Made by a program: the position numbers and the translations under genes. Positions 1 through 6,804 of a stretch of 17,419 bases of DNA are shown here, in pieces; positions within the stretch are counted from its first letter, which is position 1, and each line of letters begins with the position of its first letter. This stretch comes from an uncultured Eubacteriales bacterium (lineage in GTDB: Bacteria > Bacillota > Clostridia > Oscillospirales > CAG-272), in assembly GCA_934446065.1 (NCBI GenBank), contig CAKSDP010000032.1:1-17419 (forward strand), read 5' to 3'. Below the pieces are notes generated by a model. That model did not search any database. It was not told the origin of the DNA and worked only from the letters and a program-made list of their open reading frames with translations.

Positions 1-80
1 CCCAGTATAAAGTTCTTTTGGCGGCTTCCCACCGGGAAGGCGAGCTTTTCCTTTCAAGAAAAGAACACGTATCCCCTTTT
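1..80. repeat. Partial copy of dispersed hairpin repeat (copy A)
   Basis: Positions 1-18 are identical to 7116-7133, and the following bases have the same layout as 7116-7195 and as the inverted copy near 17180-17270. Inside it, CTTCCC/GGGAAG and CTTTTC/GAAAAG form small stems, enclosed by an outer stem GTTCTTTT (11-18) with AAAAGAAC (60-67). It probably continues left of the window. No gene is visible here; a 540-aa minus-strand reading frame that crosses it is the antisense of the glycoside hydrolase. Confidence 0.7.
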
Positions 81-82
81 GC

Positions 83-111
83 TTGACAGCGCAGTAAGCG
101 TGGGATATAAT
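83..111 (+). promoter_or_regulatory. Sigma-A promoter of the GH63-like gene
   Basis: TTGACA (83-88) and TATAAT (106-111) are separated by exactly 17 nt, so both hexamers match the vegetative consensus perfectly. The expected transcript start near 118 leaves a short leader before the start codon at 147. The promoter abuts the repeat copy at 1-80. No operator is evident. Confidence 0.88.
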
Positions 112-136
112 AAAGGTACCAAAATAAGACTGAAAT

Positions 137-141
137 GAGGT
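137..141 (+). promoter_or_regulatory. Ribosome binding site deciding the GH63-like start
   Basis: GAGGT lies 5 nt before the ATG at 147. The other in-frame ATG at 135 has no suitably placed purine-rich site and would place this GAGGT inside the coding sequence, so 147 is preferred. Confidence 0.7.
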
Positions 142-146
142 ACCCA

Positions 147-1664
147 ATGGATAAATTTTACCGTAATTCGGAGTGGACGTATGCACCCTCGCCGTACGTC
201 AGCGAAAACACATTCATCGACAGAGAACCGGAAAATGCCCCGCTCCCAACATACGAGGAGGCGCGCGACGTCCTGCCCCGCCCCACTTGGGAGGGCCACG
301 ACGACGCCATCGCCTGCTATAATAAAGCGTGGGAGCTTGCCTTCGGCAACCTGAGACAGCCGGAGCCGGGCAGCGGCTTCGTCTCGAATTTCATCGATAC
401 AGCGTTCAACGGCTGTACATTCATGTGGGACTCGTCGTTCATCCTCATGTTCGGCAAATACGGCTCCCGCGTCTTCAACTTCCAGAATACACTCAATAAC
501 TTCTATTCTCACCAGCACAAGGACGGCTTCATCAGCCGCGAGATCGAGGAGGACGACGGCAGCGAGAAGTTCACTCGCTTCGACCCGAGCGCAACCGGAC
601 CGAACGTTATGCCTTGGTGCGAGTGGGAGTATTACCTGAATATCGGCGATAAGAAGCGTATCGGCGAGATCTTCCCCGTCCTGCTCGCGTACCACCGCTG
701 GCTGCACGATAACCATACGTGGTTCGACGGAACGTATTGGACGTCGGGACTCGGCTGCGGTATGGATAACCAGCCCCGTATGAGCCCCGGATATAACGTC
801 CTTTTCACGCACGGACATATGGTGTGGACCGACACCTGCTTCCAGATGATCCTCAGCGGACATATCCTCATCGAGATGGCAAAAATCCTCGGACGCGAGG
901 AGGATGCAGAGTTCCTCGTCGAGGAGCAGAAAATGCTGAAATCTGTCGTGAACGATAAGCTGTGGGATGAGAATACGCACTACTACTACGATATGTGGCG
1001 CGGCGGTAAGCTGAGCGGCGTCAAAACGATCGGCGCGTATTGGGCGCTGCTCGCGGGCGTTGTTCCGAAGGAGCGCGCTGACGCTTTTGTCGCCCACCTT
1101 GAGAATCCCGACGAGTTCAACCGCCATCACCGCCCGCCGACGCTGAGCGCGGATCATCCCGAGTATGTCGCGACCGGCGGCTATTGGCGCGGAAGTATAT
1201 GGGCGCCGACAACGTATATGGTACTCCGCGGACTTGAGAAATACGGCTACCATAAGCTGTCGTATGACATCGCGTGCTCGAATATCGAGAACGTCGTTGG
1301 CGTATTCAACGAAACGGGCACCCTTTGGGAGAATTACGCGCCGGAGACCACCCACCAGGGCGCACCCGCAAAGCCTGATTTTGTGGGCTGGTCCGGACTT
1401 TTCCCGATCACGATCCTCTTTGAGTTCGTGTTCGGCATCAAGGCGAACGTCGGCGAGCGCAAGATCACGTGGCACGTCAATCGTACCGAGCGCCACGGTA
1501 TCGAACGTTACCCGTTCGGCGTGGACGGCGTGCTTGACCTGATGTGTGAGGCGCGCGGCAGCACCGCCGAGAAGCCGCAGATCTCCGTGAAATCGAACGT
1601 TCCCGTCTCCCTTGAGATAATCTGGGACGGCGGCAGCGAAACGCTCGACGTTAAGCCGGAGTAA
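147..1664 (+). CDS. GH63/MGH1-like glycoside hydrolase
   Basis: This is a 505-aa protein without a signal peptide, so it is expected in the cytoplasm. It resembles the (alpha/alpha)6-barrel glycosidases of GH63 and the related GH37 trehalases and mannosylglycerate hydrolases. Visible landmarks are WDSSF (94-98), GMDNQPR around Asp207, GGYWRGSIW (344-352) and LWENYAP around Glu395. By analogy with GH63 enzymes, Asp207 would be the general acid and Glu395 the general base of an inverting mechanism (inference from motif order). The likely substrate is a small alpha-linked sugar or glycoside taken up by the cell; the exact one cannot be read from sequence. The start at 147 is chosen for GAGGT 5 nt upstream. 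The gene is alone on its strand with its own consensus promoter, and it converges on an oxidoreductase across a shared terminator. Trehalase or glucosylglycerate/mannosylglycerate hydrolase activity are alternatives. Confidence 0.82.
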   Translation: MDKFYRNSEWTYAPSPYVSENTFIDREPENAPLPTYEEARDVLPRPTWEGHDDAIACYNKAWELAFGNLRQPEPGSGFVSNFIDTAFNGCTFMWDSSFILMFGKYGSRVFNFQNTLNNFYSHQHKDGFISREIEEDDGSEKFTRFDPSATGPNVMPWCEWEYYLNIGDKKRIGEIFPVLLAYHRWLHDNHTWFDGTYWTSGLGCGMDNQPRMSPGYNVLFTHGHMVWTDTCFQMILSGHILIEMAKILGREEDAEFLVEEQKMLKSVVNDKLWDENTHYYYDMWRGGKLSGVKTIGAYWALLAGVVPKERADAFVAHLENPDEFNRHHRPPTLSADHPEYVATGGYWRGSIWAPTTYMVLRGLEKYGYHKLSYDIACSNIENVVGVFNETGTLWENYAPETTHQGAPAKPDFVGWSGLFPITILFEFVFGIKANVGERKITWHVNRTERHGIERYPFGVDGVLDLMCEARGSTAEKPQISVKSNVPVSLEIIWDGGSETLDVKPE

Positions 1665-1685
1665 CAGAACAGGCATAAACAGAAC

Positions 1686-1715
1686 AAGAGAGGGGCTTTC
1701 CGAAGCCCCTCTCTT
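1686..1715. terminator. Hairpin between convergent genes
   Basis: A perfect 13-bp GC-rich stem (1686-1698 with 1703-1715) encloses a TCCG loop. It lies 22 nt after the GH63-like stop and 23 nt after the oxidoreductase stop read on the minus strand. T-tracts are weak on both sides, but the symmetric position suggests a bidirectional terminator. Confidence 0.8.
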
Positions 1716-1737
1716 AAAATATATTCGATTCTATGAC

Positions 1738-2811
1738 TTACAGTCTGACTTCCTTGCCGGTCTTAGCAGACTCGTAGATCGCGGAAAGGATCTTGATCAT
1801 GTTGAGACCCTGCTCGGGAACGAAGTCCTTCTCAGCATCGTGCAGAACGATTCTGGTGAAGTGGCGGAGAGCCGCGTCGTGACCGTTACCCATGTCGCAG
1901 GTGTGACGATCGTTGGTCAGCTTGCCGTCAGCGGTCTCGGAGTAGATCTCGGCAGAGCCGTCGTCGCCCCACTTGATACCTGCCTTTGTTCCGCGAAGCT
2001 CAACGAAACGGGTCTCGCGCTCGATGTTGGATGCCCAGCTGAACTCGATCTGCAGGCACGCACCGTTGTCAAAACGGATGAAGCCCATAGCGAGGTCCTC
2101 AACGTCGAACGTGCCGCCGTCCTTAGCCTCGCCGAAAGCGGAGTGCTCACTGTCGGACTCAGCGGTGTTCTCAGCGAACTTGTTGAACGTGCATCCGGAA
2201 ACAGCCACCGGCTTCGGGTTGCCCATGAGCCAGATGGAGAGGTCGATCATATGTACGCCGAGGTCGATCAGGGGACCGCCGCCGGACTTAGCCTTCGTGG
2301 TGAACCAGCCGCCCTTGCCGGGGATTCCGCGGCGACGGATCCAGCCGCAGCGACCGCAGTAGATGTCGCCGGCTCCGCCGTTCTCGATGAAGTTCTTCAG
2401 GTAAACGGAGTTGGAGTAGTAGCGGTTGTTTCTCATTACCATGAGAACGCGGCCGTTCTTCTCGGCAGCAGCCTTCATCTTCTCGCACTCCTCAACGCTT
2501 ACAGCGTCGGGCTTCTCCGAGAATACGTGCAGACCGTGCTCAAGAGCGTAAACTGCAATGATGGAGTGGAAATCGTTCGGTGTGCAGATGTCAACCGCAT
2601 CAAGCTCCATCGTGTCGATCATTTCCTTAAAATCGGTGAATCCCTTGGTGTCGCAGCCGGTAGGATCCCAGTGGTTGAGGGTAGCCTCTACCTTTTCGGG
2701 GATGATATCGCAGATCGCTGCAAGCTCTACTTCGGGATTGTGAATGTGGCTGCCGTAGTGCATACCGCCCATTCCGCCGAGGCCGACAAGGCCTACTCTG
2801 AGTTTTTTCAT
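1738..2811 (-). CDS. Gfo/Idh/MocA family oxidoreductase
   Basis: This 357-aa protein is a full-length member of the Gfo/Idh/MocA family of cytoplasmic NAD(P)-dependent dehydrogenases acting on sugars, inositols or their derivatives. The N-terminal Rossmann fold shows GLVGLGGMGGMH (7-18). The family EKP motif is at 99-101 (Lys100), and GGPLIDLGVHMID (178-190) carries the Asp183/His187 pair that completes the usual catalytic set. The C-terminal beta-sheet half (about 125-357) is intact. A GAAAGG sequence lies about 10 nt upstream of the ATG at 2811. A promoter candidate (2861-2889) and the terminator of the upstream phosphoesterase indicate a separate transcript. The substrate cannot be told from sequence; proximity to a GH63-like hydrolase hints at a sugar released by it, but the genes converge rather than share an operon. 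Codon choice looks more biased (AAG, CTC) than in most neighbours. Confidence 0.92.
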   Translation of the reverse strand: MKKLRVGLVGLGGMGGMHYGSHIHNPEVELAAICDIIPEKVEATLNHWDPTGCDTKGFTDFKEMIDTMELDAVDICTPNDFHSIIAVYALEHGLHVFSEKPDAVSVEECEKMKAAAEKNGRVLMVMRNNRYYSNSVYLKNFIENGGAGDIYCGRCGWIRRRGIPGKGGWFTTKAKSGGGPLIDLGVHMIDLSIWLMGNPKPVAVSGCTFNKFAENTAESDSEHSAFGEAKDGGTFDVEDLAMGFIRFDNGACLQIEFSWASNIERETRFVELRGTKAGIKWGDDGSAEIYSETADGKLTNDRHTCDMGNGHDAALRHFTRIVLHDAEKDFVPEQGLNMIKILSAIYESAKTGKEVRL

Positions 2812-2860
2812 TTTTCAAATACCTTTCGTATCATGTTTGCCGCCGCGCGGCTTTTTGTTA

Positions 2861-2889
2861 ATTGTATCACAATATCACACCGGACGCAA
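2861..2889 (-). promoter_or_regulatory. Promoter candidate for the oxidoreductase
   Basis: On the minus strand, TTGCGT (2889-2884) and TACAAT (2866-2861) are 17 nt apart, about 50 nt before the start codon and downstream of the phosphoesterase terminator. The -35 is weak and the -10 is good. Confidence 0.55.
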
Positions 2890-2924
2890 GGGATTTGCGG
2901 CACTTTGACAAATTTTTAGAATAA

Positions 2925-2949
2925 AAAACGGGGGTATCACCCCCGTTTT
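2925..2949 (-). terminator. Intrinsic terminator of the metallophosphoesterase
   Basis: A 10-bp stem (2940-2949 with 2925-2934, five GC pairs plus A/T pairs) has a 5-nt loop. Read on the minus strand it runs into TTTTTTATT. It begins 4 nt after the phosphoesterase stop codon. Confidence 0.88.
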
Positions 2950-2953
2950 GCGC

Positions 2954-3931
2954 TTATTCGTCCTCGTAGTATTTGAGCACGTCGTGAACATCGACGTATT
3001 CGTGGTACATATCGCACACACCGTCGCTGTTTACCTTGATAACCGTGCCGCCGTTCAGCTGTTCGTTCCAGTAGCAGCCGCAGCCGGTCTTGAGACCGTA
3101 GCTAAGGCGAATGCCCTTGTAGCCGATGGAGAAGTTGTTGATGTGGTCGTGCCCGACGACAACGTTCTTCGTGTGTCCGAGACGGAGGATCTCCTCGAGA
3201 ACGCCGTCGTCCTCCTCAAAGGAGCAGATGCCCTCGAATTTTACGCCGAACGAGTCCTCGTAGCCGTGGTTCCACGCCGATGTGCCGTAGCTCTCCCACA
3301 TACCGACTTTGCGTTCGGGATCCTTTGCCGCAGCAGCGTAAGCGTCGCGGTATGCGTATATCGGGATGTGCGTCATTATCGTGCTCTCGGCGTATCCGCG
3401 GGAGCGGAGGTCTGCTATGATGTCTGCATACCAGCTCATCTGCTCGGGCGTGAGCTTCGCCCATGAATCGCCGTCGCCGCAGGGCGCGCGGTCGTGGCTG
3501 TCCATCATGATGATCGCTTCAACGGGCTTTTCTTCCTCGGCAATGCCGATGACGTAGTTGCCCGAGCCGAGAGCGGGATCGCCCGGCTCAAAAAGGCAAA
3601 GCGGATGATCGCGGAAAACTTCGCCGCACTTGCGGATAGCCTCGGCGCCCGCCTGATTGTCGTGGTTTCCCCATACGAACGCCCACGGAATGTTGAAGGA
3701 GTCCATGAACTTGGCGTAAAACTCGTATACGGAAACGTCCTCGCCGTAGGAGAGGTCGCCGGTGTGCGTGATGAGATCCGGCTGTATGCGGCTGATAAGC
3801 TCTTTCGTCGTGCCGGTCATGATCTGCTTTACCGTGTTCACACCGGGGATGAAATCCGTGTACGAAAGCTGAGTGTCGGTCAGATTGAGAATTACAAAAT
3901 CCCGATCAAGGGGTTTGTTTAGAATTTTCAT
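2954..3931 (-). CDS. Calcineurin-like metallophosphoesterase
   Basis: This 325-aa protein is a binuclear-metal phosphoesterase without signal peptide or membrane segment. The metal-binding blocks appear in order: DTQ (19-21), GD (58-59), GNHD (88-91), His188 in a THIP context, and GHDH (260-263). The first block has Gln where many relatives have His (DxH); a DxQ form is known in some calcineurin-like subfamilies, so activity is not excluded. Length and the NHD/GHDH spacing resemble the Dcr2/purple acid phosphatase-like group. The substrate is unknown: a phosphomonoester or a phosphodiester are both possible. GAAAGG lies 8 nt before the ATG. The gene has its own promoter (3968-3996) and terminator and is monocistronic. 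It is next to the oxidoreductase in the same direction, but the terminator between them argues against an operon. Confidence 0.9.
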   Translation of the reverse strand: MKILNKPLDRDFVILNLTDTQLSYTDFIPGVNTVKQIMTGTTKELISRIQPDLITHTGDLSYGEDVSVYEFYAKFMDSFNIPWAFVWGNHDNQAGAEAIRKCGEVFRDHPLCLFEPGDPALGSGNYVIGIAEEEKPVEAIIMMDSHDRAPCGDGDSWAKLTPEQMSWYADIIADLRSRGYAESTIMTHIPIYAYRDAYAAAAKDPERKVGMWESYGTSAWNHGYEDSFGVKFEGICSFEEDDGVLEEILRLGHTKNVVVGHDHINNFSIGYKGIRLSYGLKTGCGCYWNEQLNGGTVIKVNSDGVCDMYHEYVDVHDVLKYYEDE

Positions 3932-3967
3932 GTGTCAAACCTTTCGTGTTTTTTGTATCGTACTAAT

Positions 3968-3996
3968 ATATTAAACCTTTCCGCGAAAAAAAGCAA
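3968..3996 (-). promoter_or_regulatory. Promoter candidate for the metallophosphoesterase
   Basis: On the minus strand, TTGCTT (3996-3991) and TAATAT (3973-3968) are separated by 17 nt, about 37 nt before the start codon. It is divergent from the tRNA-Arg promoter roughly 70 nt away. Confidence 0.6.
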
Positions 3997-4065
3997 CCCC
4001 AAACCGATACTTTGATAAATACGCGAAGGTGTGCGAAATCCGTGTATTTTTTTTGTGCAAAGGTA

Positions 4066-4094
4066 TTGACAAACGACGCGCGATGTGGTATCAT
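4066..4094 (+). promoter_or_regulatory. Promoter of tRNA-Arg
   Basis: TTGACA (4066-4071) and TATCAT (4089-4094) have a 17-nt spacer, ending 20 nt before the first base of the tRNA. This is a near-consensus promoter, as expected for a stable RNA gene. Confidence 0.85.
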
Positions 4095-4114
4095 GTATAG
4101 GCTCAATTGAATAA

Positions 4115-4190
4115 GCGCCTTTAGCTCAGTGGATAGAGTGCCCGGCTACGAACCGGTAGGTCGCAGGTTCGAATCCCGCAAGGCGCGCCA
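4115..4190 (+). tRNA. tRNA-Arg(ACG)
   Basis: This 76-nt tRNA has an encoded CCA (4188-4190). The acceptor stem GCGCCTT/AAGGCGC (4115-4121 with 4180-4186) is perfect, the D arm starts with GCTC, the anticodon loop is CTACGAA with anticodon ACG, and the T loop is TTCGAAT. A34 is expected to be edited to inosine so that CGU, CGC and CGA are read. Two stem positions look unpaired: C27 opposite U43 in the anticodon stem and A51 opposite C63 in the T stem. It has its own promoter and a strong terminator and faces tRNA-Leu. Confidence 0.93.
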
Positions 4191-4191
4191 G

Positions 4192-4228
4192 CAGTAAGGA
4201 GATGCATATGCATCTCCTTACTGTTTTT
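4192..4228 (+). terminator. Terminator of tRNA-Arg (32-nt perfect palindrome)
   Basis: Positions 4192-4223 form a perfect 32-nt palindrome, giving a 14-bp stem with a 4-nt loop, followed by five T at 4224-4228. It starts 2 nt after the CCA end. Confidence 0.93.
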
Positions 4229-4241
4229 GTCACAAATATCA

Positions 4242-4285
4242 AAACCCCCGTATATTTCGTCGATCGGTGAAATATACGGGGGTTT
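4242..4285 (-). terminator. Terminator of tRNA-Leu
   Basis: A 16-bp perfect stem (4270-4285 with 4242-4257) has a 12-nt loop. On the minus strand it is followed by a short T-rich stretch. It starts 5 nt after the tRNA-Leu 3' end. Confidence 0.85.
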
Positions 4286-4290
4286 CGGTA

Positions 4291-4375
4291 TGGTGCACCT
4301 GACAGGAATCGAACCTGCACATCGTAAGATAATGGATCCTAAATCCATCGCGTCTGCCAGTTCCGCCACAGGTGC
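4291..4375 (-). tRNA. tRNA-Leu(UAG)
   Basis: This is an 85-nt class II tRNA with encoded CCA (complement of 4291-4293). The acceptor stem GCACCTG/CAGGTGC is perfect. The anticodon loop is TTTAGGA, anticodon TAG, flanked by stem ATGGA/TCCAT. The long variable arm contains a short ATC/GAT stem, and the T loop is TTCGATT. It reads CUN leucine codons, mainly CUA and CUG. It is transcribed convergently with tRNA-Arg from its own promoter. Confidence 0.95.
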
Positions 4376-4385
4376 GTACCTTGTA

Positions 4386-4414
4386 ATTTTATCATAGATC
4401 GCGCTTGCAGTCAA
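4386..4414 (-). promoter_or_regulatory. Promoter of tRNA-Leu
   Basis: On the minus strand, TTGACT (4414-4409) and TAAAAT (4391-4386) are separated by 17 nt, with the -10 ending 10 nt before the mature tRNA 5' end. It lies between tRNA-Leu and the 3' end of the radical SAM gene. Confidence 0.78.
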
Positions 4415-4432
4415 TACCGATCGGGGATAAAC

Positions 4433-4481
4433 GTAAAAAACGAAAAACGGCTCCCCGCCTGAGGCAATGCCTGACGGGGAG
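4433..4481 (-). terminator. Terminator of the ygiQ-like gene
   Basis: Read on the minus strand, CTCCCCG pairs with CGGGGAG around an inner AGGC/GCCT helix (4481-4451). This is followed by a T-rich tract (4449-4433) containing runs of five and six T. It starts just after the stop codon of the radical SAM gene. Confidence 0.82.
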
Positions 4482-4487
4482 TGCGGA

Positions 4488-6617
4488 TCATTTCTTTTTC
4501 TTCGTGGGTCGGTGTTCGTTTTTCGGCGTGCGGGGATTCTTACTTCCCGTTTGCGTGTTCCTTTTGCTTTCAACTGCCGAACCATTAGTCCGCGCAGATT
4601 TCTTGTTTTCAACCGCCGAACCATTAGCACGCGCGGAACCCTTGCTGCGCCTGCTTTCCTTGTTTACCCCCTTGGACTGTGCGTCTTTTCCGCGATTGTC
4701 GTGGCTGCTTCCGCCGCCTTTGTGATCACCGCTCTGCTTTCCGCCGCGCGCGTGCGAATTGCCGCCTGCGCTGCCGGAACGCTCGCTTTTCTTCTCTGGC
4801 GGAACGAGGCCGTCGCCGCCGTATCCGATGAGATCCTCTCTGCCGCAGCTGCGGAGCGCCTCGCGCACCATCGGCCAGTTTTCGCGGCGCCGCCATTGCA
4901 GCAGTGCGCGCTGAAGCTGCTTTTCGTGGTAGTCGGTCGGGGTGTATATCTCCTTCATCGTGAACGGATCAAGCCCGGTGTAGTACATCACCGTTGACGC
5001 GGTGCCGGGCGTCGGGTAGTAGTCCTGAACCTGCTCGGGCGCGAGTCCGATACGCTTTGTATACAGCGCAAGCTCGACCGCGTCCTCCATACGCGAGCCG
5101 GGGTGGCTCGACATGAGGTACGGCACGAGATACTGCTCGAGTCCGCACTCGGCTGAGTATTCAAAGAATTTTTCGCGGAATCGGTCGTAGACCTTGATAT
5201 CCGGCTTGCCCATGTGGCGCAGGACGTTCGGCGAGCAGTGCTCGGGCGCGACCTTGAGCTGTCCGCTGACGTGATCCCGCACGAGCTTACGGAAGAACTC
5301 GGGGTTCTTGTCGCACAGGAGGTAGTCGAATCTTATGCCGGATCGGATGAACACCTTCTTTATTCCGGGGAGCGATTCCACCTCGCGGAGGAGTCGGACG
5401 TACTCGCTGTGGTCGGCGCGCAGATTTTTGCACGGCGTGGGGAAGAGGCAACGCTTTTTCTTGCATACGCCGTGTTCAAGCTGGCCCTCGCACGCGGGGT
5501 AGCGGAAGTTTGCGGTGGGTCCGCCGATATCGTGGATATATCCCTTGAAATCGGGCATCTGCGTGATGAGGCGCGCCTCATCGACGACGGACTCGATGCT
5601 GCGGCTGCGGAGGCTGCGCCCCTGGTGGAACGCGAGCGCGCAGAAGTTGCACCCGCCGAAGCAGCCGCGGTTGTGCGTAATGGAGAATTTCACCTCGGTG
5701 ATCGCGGGGATGCCGCCTGCCGCCTCATACATCGGGTGATATGTTCGTTTGAACGGGATCGCGTATACGCGGTCGAGCTCCTCGCGCTCGAGCGGGGGAG
5801 CGGGCGGGTTCTGCACGAGCATACGGTCGCCGTAATACTCGACGAGCAGCGAGCCGTTTACGGCGTCGTTGTTCTCGTACTGAAGCGCGAACGCGGCGGC
5901 GTAGGTACGGCGGTCGTTTTTCAGCTCGTCGTAGTCCCAGCCGACGATATCGCCGTCGGGTGTGCGGGCAGCCGGCTCGTAATGGACGCTCTCGCCTTTG
6001 CGGCAGACGTAAGCCGTACCGCGGACGTCGCGGATCTTTTTTACGGGGATGCCGCGGTCGAGCAGCTTTGCGATTCTTGTGATAGAGCCTTCGCCCATGC
6101 CGTATGACAGTATATCGGCGCGGCTGTCGATGAGGATGCTGCGGCGGACCTTGTTATCCCAATAGTCGTAGTGGGCGAAGCGGCGGAGCGATGCTTCGAT
6201 ACCGCCGATGATGATCGGCACGTCGCCGTAGGCTTCGCGGATACGGTTGCAGTAGACGATGACGGCGCGGTCGGGGCGGTATCCCGCGCGGCCGCCTGGC
6301 GAATAGTAGTCGTCGTTTCTGCGCCGTTTTGCGGCGGTATAGTGCGCGACCATTGAGTCGATATTTCCTGCGGAGACGAGGAATCCGAGGCGCGGCCTGC
6401 CGAATTTCTTGAAGTCGTCGGTGGTTCTGTACTCCGGCTGCGGCAGCATTGCGACGACAAAGCCCTCGTGCTCGAGGACGCGGCAGATCAGTGCTGCGCC
6501 GAACGACGGGTGATCGACATACGCGTCGCCGCAGACATAGACGAAGTCGGGGACGTCGCGCCCGAGCTCGCGGACCTCTTCCGGTGTGACCGGCAAAAAT
6601 TTTTCAGCAATTTTCAT
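4488..6617 (-). CDS. ygiQ: YgiQ/UPF0313 family radical SAM protein
   Basis: This 709-aa cytoplasmic iron-sulfur protein has the layout of YgiQ/UPF0313 proteins, whose reaction is not established. The radical SAM cluster motif CFGGCNFC (Cys319, Cys323, Cys326) follows a roughly 300-residue N-terminal domain, and a second Cys group (376, 385, 390, 396) could bind another metal centre. The conserved domain ends near residue 608. The remaining ~100 residues are a low-complexity basic tail rich in Lys, Arg, Ser, Gly and Asn, with two tandem 13-residue units (661-673 and 674-686) and a KKKK end. The start at 6617 (MKIAEKF) is chosen because homologues begin with this type of sequence and AGG lies 10 nt upstream; a 46-residue extension would be translated from a hairpin repeat. 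No convincing promoter was found upstream, where repeats fill the space. Confidence 0.93.
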   Translation of the reverse strand: MKIAEKFLPVTPEEVRELGRDVPDFVYVCGDAYVDHPSFGAALICRVLEHEGFVVAMLPQPEYRTTDDFKKFGRPRLGFLVSAGNIDSMVAHYTAAKRRRNDDYYSPGGRAGYRPDRAVIVYCNRIREAYGDVPIIIGGIEASLRRFAHYDYWDNKVRRSILIDSRADILSYGMGEGSITRIAKLLDRGIPVKKIRDVRGTAYVCRKGESVHYEPAARTPDGDIVGWDYDELKNDRRTYAAAFALQYENNDAVNGSLLVEYYGDRMLVQNPPAPPLEREELDRVYAIPFKRTYHPMYEAAGGIPAITEVKFSITHNRGCFGGCNFCALAFHQGRSLRSRSIESVVDEARLITQMPDFKGYIHDIGGPTANFRYPACEGQLEHGVCKKKRCLFPTPCKNLRADHSEYVRLLREVESLPGIKKVFIRSGIRFDYLLCDKNPEFFRKLVRDHVSGQLKVAPEHCSPNVLRHMGKPDIKVYDRFREKFFEYSAECGLEQYLVPYLMSSHPGSRMEDAVELALYTKRIGLAPEQVQDYYPTPGTASTVMYYTGLDPFTMKEIYTPTDYHEKQLQRALLQWRRRENWPMVREALRSCGREDLIGYGGDGLVPPEKKSERSGSAGGNSHARGGKQSGDHKGGGSSHDNRGKDAQSKGVNKESRRSKGSARANGSAVENKKSARTNGSAVESKRNTQTGSKNPRTPKNEHRPTKKKK
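4560..4637 (-). repeat. Two tandem 39-nt units in the ygiQ tail
   Basis: Units 4637-4599 and 4598-4560 on the minus strand encode SARANGSAVENKK and SARTNGSAVESKR (residues 661-673 and 674-686). They differ at a few bases only, indicating in-frame duplication in the disordered tail. Confidence 0.85.
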
Positions 6618-6643
6618 ATGATACTTACCTATTGAACATTTTT

Positions 6644-6745
6644 GCGAGAGGAGATTTTTGAAAAAATCCCCTCTCGCGCTCTCCCTAAAAAAGAACGGTG
6701 GATTTTTTAGGCAGGGGGACATTTTTGAAAAAAGGCTCCCCCTGC
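6644..6745. repeat. Pair of related hairpins with TTTTTGAAAAAA cores
   Basis: Hairpin one (6644-6677) is a 16-bp stem with one mismatch, and hairpin two (6711-6745) has arms GCAGGGGG/CCCCCTGC. Both carry the same TTTTTGAAAAAA core and differ in the outer arms. They sit in the leader side of the ygiQ-like gene and resemble dispersed hairpin repeats common in gut Clostridia (recollection, not a search). Confidence 0.75.
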
Positions 6746-6804
6746 ACCCCTCCAAAAACTTTTAACCTATTAAAATAGATTCAGCGAGCGCGAGGGTATA
6801 GTAA

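Noticed and set aside
54..1676. 540-aa minus-strand open frame antisense to the GH63-like gene
   Set aside because: No recognisable motifs; it mirrors a real gene in GC-rich sequence, and the plus-strand gene has promoter, ribosome site and family motifs.
1840..2919. 359-aa plus-strand open frame antisense to the oxidoreductase
   Set aside because: No family motif or ribosome site; it runs through the oxidoreductase promoter region.
4121..4630. Open frames reading through the two tRNA genes
   Set aside because: They consist of tRNA and terminator sequence; chance frames.
5214..6107. 297-aa plus-strand open frame within ygiQ
   Set aside because: Composition is typical antisense shadow, and the minus-strand frame carries the radical SAM motif.
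6618..6755. 46-residue N-terminal extension of the ygiQ-like protein
   Set aside because: It would be translated from the twin hairpin repeats and lacks a ribosome site; the ATG at 6617 fits the family start.
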